From an uncultured Amylibacter sp. (GTDB taxonomy: Bacteria > Pseudomonadota > Alphaproteobacteria > Rhodobacterales > Rhodobacteraceae), in assembly GCA_938001995.1 (NCBI GenBank), contig CALLAV010000115.1:1-6973 (forward strand): 6,973 bases of DNA. Reading direction: 5' to 3'. The notes below the pieces were generated by a model, which saw nothing but the letters and a program-made list of their open reading frames with translations, was not told where the DNA came from and searched no databases. Both the position numbers and the translations under genes were made by a program. Of this stretch, positions 6,092 to 6,973 are shown piece by piece (the stretch's first letter is position 1; every line of letters begins with the position of its first letter).

Positions 6092-6973
6092 CTATGCGCC
6101 AGACGCAACCGCCGCCACAAAGCGGTCCACTATTGTTCCGCTTTCACCAATTGCGCCCCGCGCATCGAACACAGCGTCCCAGTCAATTGAAAACACCGTT
6201 TCGCGCGTCATTACATCGCGTAAATGTTCGCCGCCATTCACGGCCTTGGCACAGGCGTTTTTGACCAAAAGTCGCGCATCACTGAGCGCCATATGTTCAG
6301 CCAGTGCAAAGCTCGCCGCTTCCGCCATCATCAAACCCTGCGTATCATCAAAGACCCGCGCCATGGCGGCTTCGTCCACACGCAGTGATCCTGCCAGCTC
6401 CGTTGCATGGCGTAACGCAGCACCCGTCGCCACGACCAATGACGGCAAAGCCAGCCACTCTTGCGCCCACGCCGCGCCGTCCCGCTCTTGCGCATGCACT
6501 GCAACACCAGCGATTTGTGCAACCAAACCTTGTCCTTGCCGCGACAGCGCCAACATCGCCTCGGCCCCTGTCGGGTTCGCCTTATGTGGCATCGTACTGG
6601 AACCGCCGGACGCGCCCGCACGCAAACCATCACCAATCTGCGCCGAAAGCAGTAAGTCCTGTGCCATCTTGCCGAGTGACCCGCAGATCAGTCCGCAGAG
6701 GTTCGCAAATTCCAAAACCCCGTCGCGCGTGCTGTGCCAAGGCACGTCTGGCGCGCGTAAGCCCAACTCCTCTGCCATCGCATCCGCCAGCGCGAACCCC
6801 TGCCCTTCAAACGCGGACAGGTTGCCCGAAGCACCGCCCAGCGACAGAACCAGCACCCGATCCCGCATCTGATTGAGCCGTTCACGGTGGCGCACAAACG
6901 GCATGCCCCAGCCCGCAATCCGCGCGCCAAGCGCCGTTGGTGTGGCAATCTGGTGTCGTGTGCGCGCCGCCAT
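6092..6973 (-). CDS. pcaB: 3-carboxy-cis,cis-muconate cycloisomerase (PcaB), N-terminus outside window
   Basis: Enzyme of the beta-ketoadipate pathway: it lactonises 3-carboxy-cis,cis-muconate, the ring-cleavage product of protocatechuate, to 4-carboxymuconolactone in the cytosol. It belongs to the fumarase/aspartase (argininosuccinate lyase) superfamily, shown by the signature GSSTMPHKANP (124-134 of the visible 293 residues), whose Ser-containing flexible loop carries the catalytic base. AARTRHQIATPTALGARIAGW at the visible start (residues 2-22) is an internal block of the family, so the Met at 6973-6971 is not the true start and perhaps 60-150 residues lie beyond the edge, depending on whether it is of the short alphaproteobacterial or long Pseudomonas length. 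The C-terminus (AAVASGA, stop TAG at 6094-6092) is complete. It appears to be the last gene of a pca cluster extending rightward, in which pcaHG and pcaC/D are commonly found in this group. PurB and ArgH are less likely because the surrounding sequence fits PcaB. Confidence 0.9.
   Translation of the reverse strand: MAARTRHQIATPTALGARIAGWGMPFVRHRERLNQMRDRVLVLSLGGASGNLSAFEGQGFALADAMAEELGLRAPDVPWHSTRDGVLEFANLCGLICGSLGKMAQDLLLSAQIGDGLRAGASGGSSTMPHKANPTGAEAMLALSRQGQGLVAQIAGVAVHAQERDGAAWAQEWLALPSLVVATGAALRHATELAGSLRVDEAAMARVFDDTQGLMMAEAASFALAEHMALSDARLLVKNACAKAVNGGEHLRDVMTRETVFSIDWDAVFDARGAIGESGTIVDRFVAAVASGA

Noticed and set aside
6246..6872. Plus-strand open frames of 190-208 codons opposite pcaB
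   Set aside because: They are Ser/Pro/Arg-rich antisense frames of the clear pcaB coding sequence, a common effect in GC-rich genes.
6971..6973. ATG at the window edge as the true start of pcaB
   Set aside because: The residues that follow it are an internal family block, and the visible protein is too short for PcaB.

Overview
The window looks like chromosomal DNA from a marine alphaproteobacterium, most likely a Rhodobacterales (Roseobacter-group) member. This is inferred from the gene set (a non-pyrrolysine MttB-type methyltransferase with a basic Arg/Ala-rich N-terminus, an HpaR-like MarR regulator, an NDH-2 with a C-terminal membrane patch, and PcaB), the moderately GC-rich sequence with many C/G-ending codons, and the rarity of strong Shine-Dalgarno sequences. 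No 16S or other decisive marker is present, so genus is not assignable. There are no tRNAs, rRNAs, CRISPR arrays, insertion sequences or phage genes that I can see.

Left half, plus strand: the 3' part of a PLP-dependent group II (aromatic-L-amino-acid type) decarboxylase (1-1233, 5' end outside), then after 41 bp a secreted and membrane-anchored TPM-domain protein with a Cys-rich zinc-ribbon-like tail and a Gly/Ser C-terminus (1275-2360). A 222-bp gap with a perfect 7-bp-arm inverted repeat leads to a complete MttB-superfamily methyltransferase (2583-4118), closed by a strong hairpin (4125-4160). A separate HpaR-like MarR regulator follows (4231-4659) with its own likely promoter.

Right half, minus strand: a type II NADH dehydrogenase (5949 to 4645) runs toward the regulator and their coding ends overlap by 15 bp. 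Upstream of it, after a 142-bp gap with two short TTGGG...CCCAA inverted repeats and a TATATATA element, lies the 3' part of pcaB (6973 to 6092, N-terminus outside), the 3-carboxy-cis,cis-muconate cycloisomerase of protocatechuate catabolism. The pca genes therefore probably enter from the right edge and end here.

Functionally the window is a set of peripheral metabolic genes: amino-acid decarboxylation, methyl transfer from a quaternary amine or similar compound, an aromatic-catabolism-type regulator, ring-cleavage product processing, and respiratory NADH oxidation. The regulator and pcaB suggest an aromatic catabolism neighbourhood, but no homoprotocatechuate (hpa) structural gene is visible. 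I do not see a convincing new biological system. The most worthwhile points are the MttB homologue without an adjacent corrinoid protein, the orphan HpaR-like regulator, the TPM/zinc-ribbon protein, and the inverted repeats in the two larger gaps.
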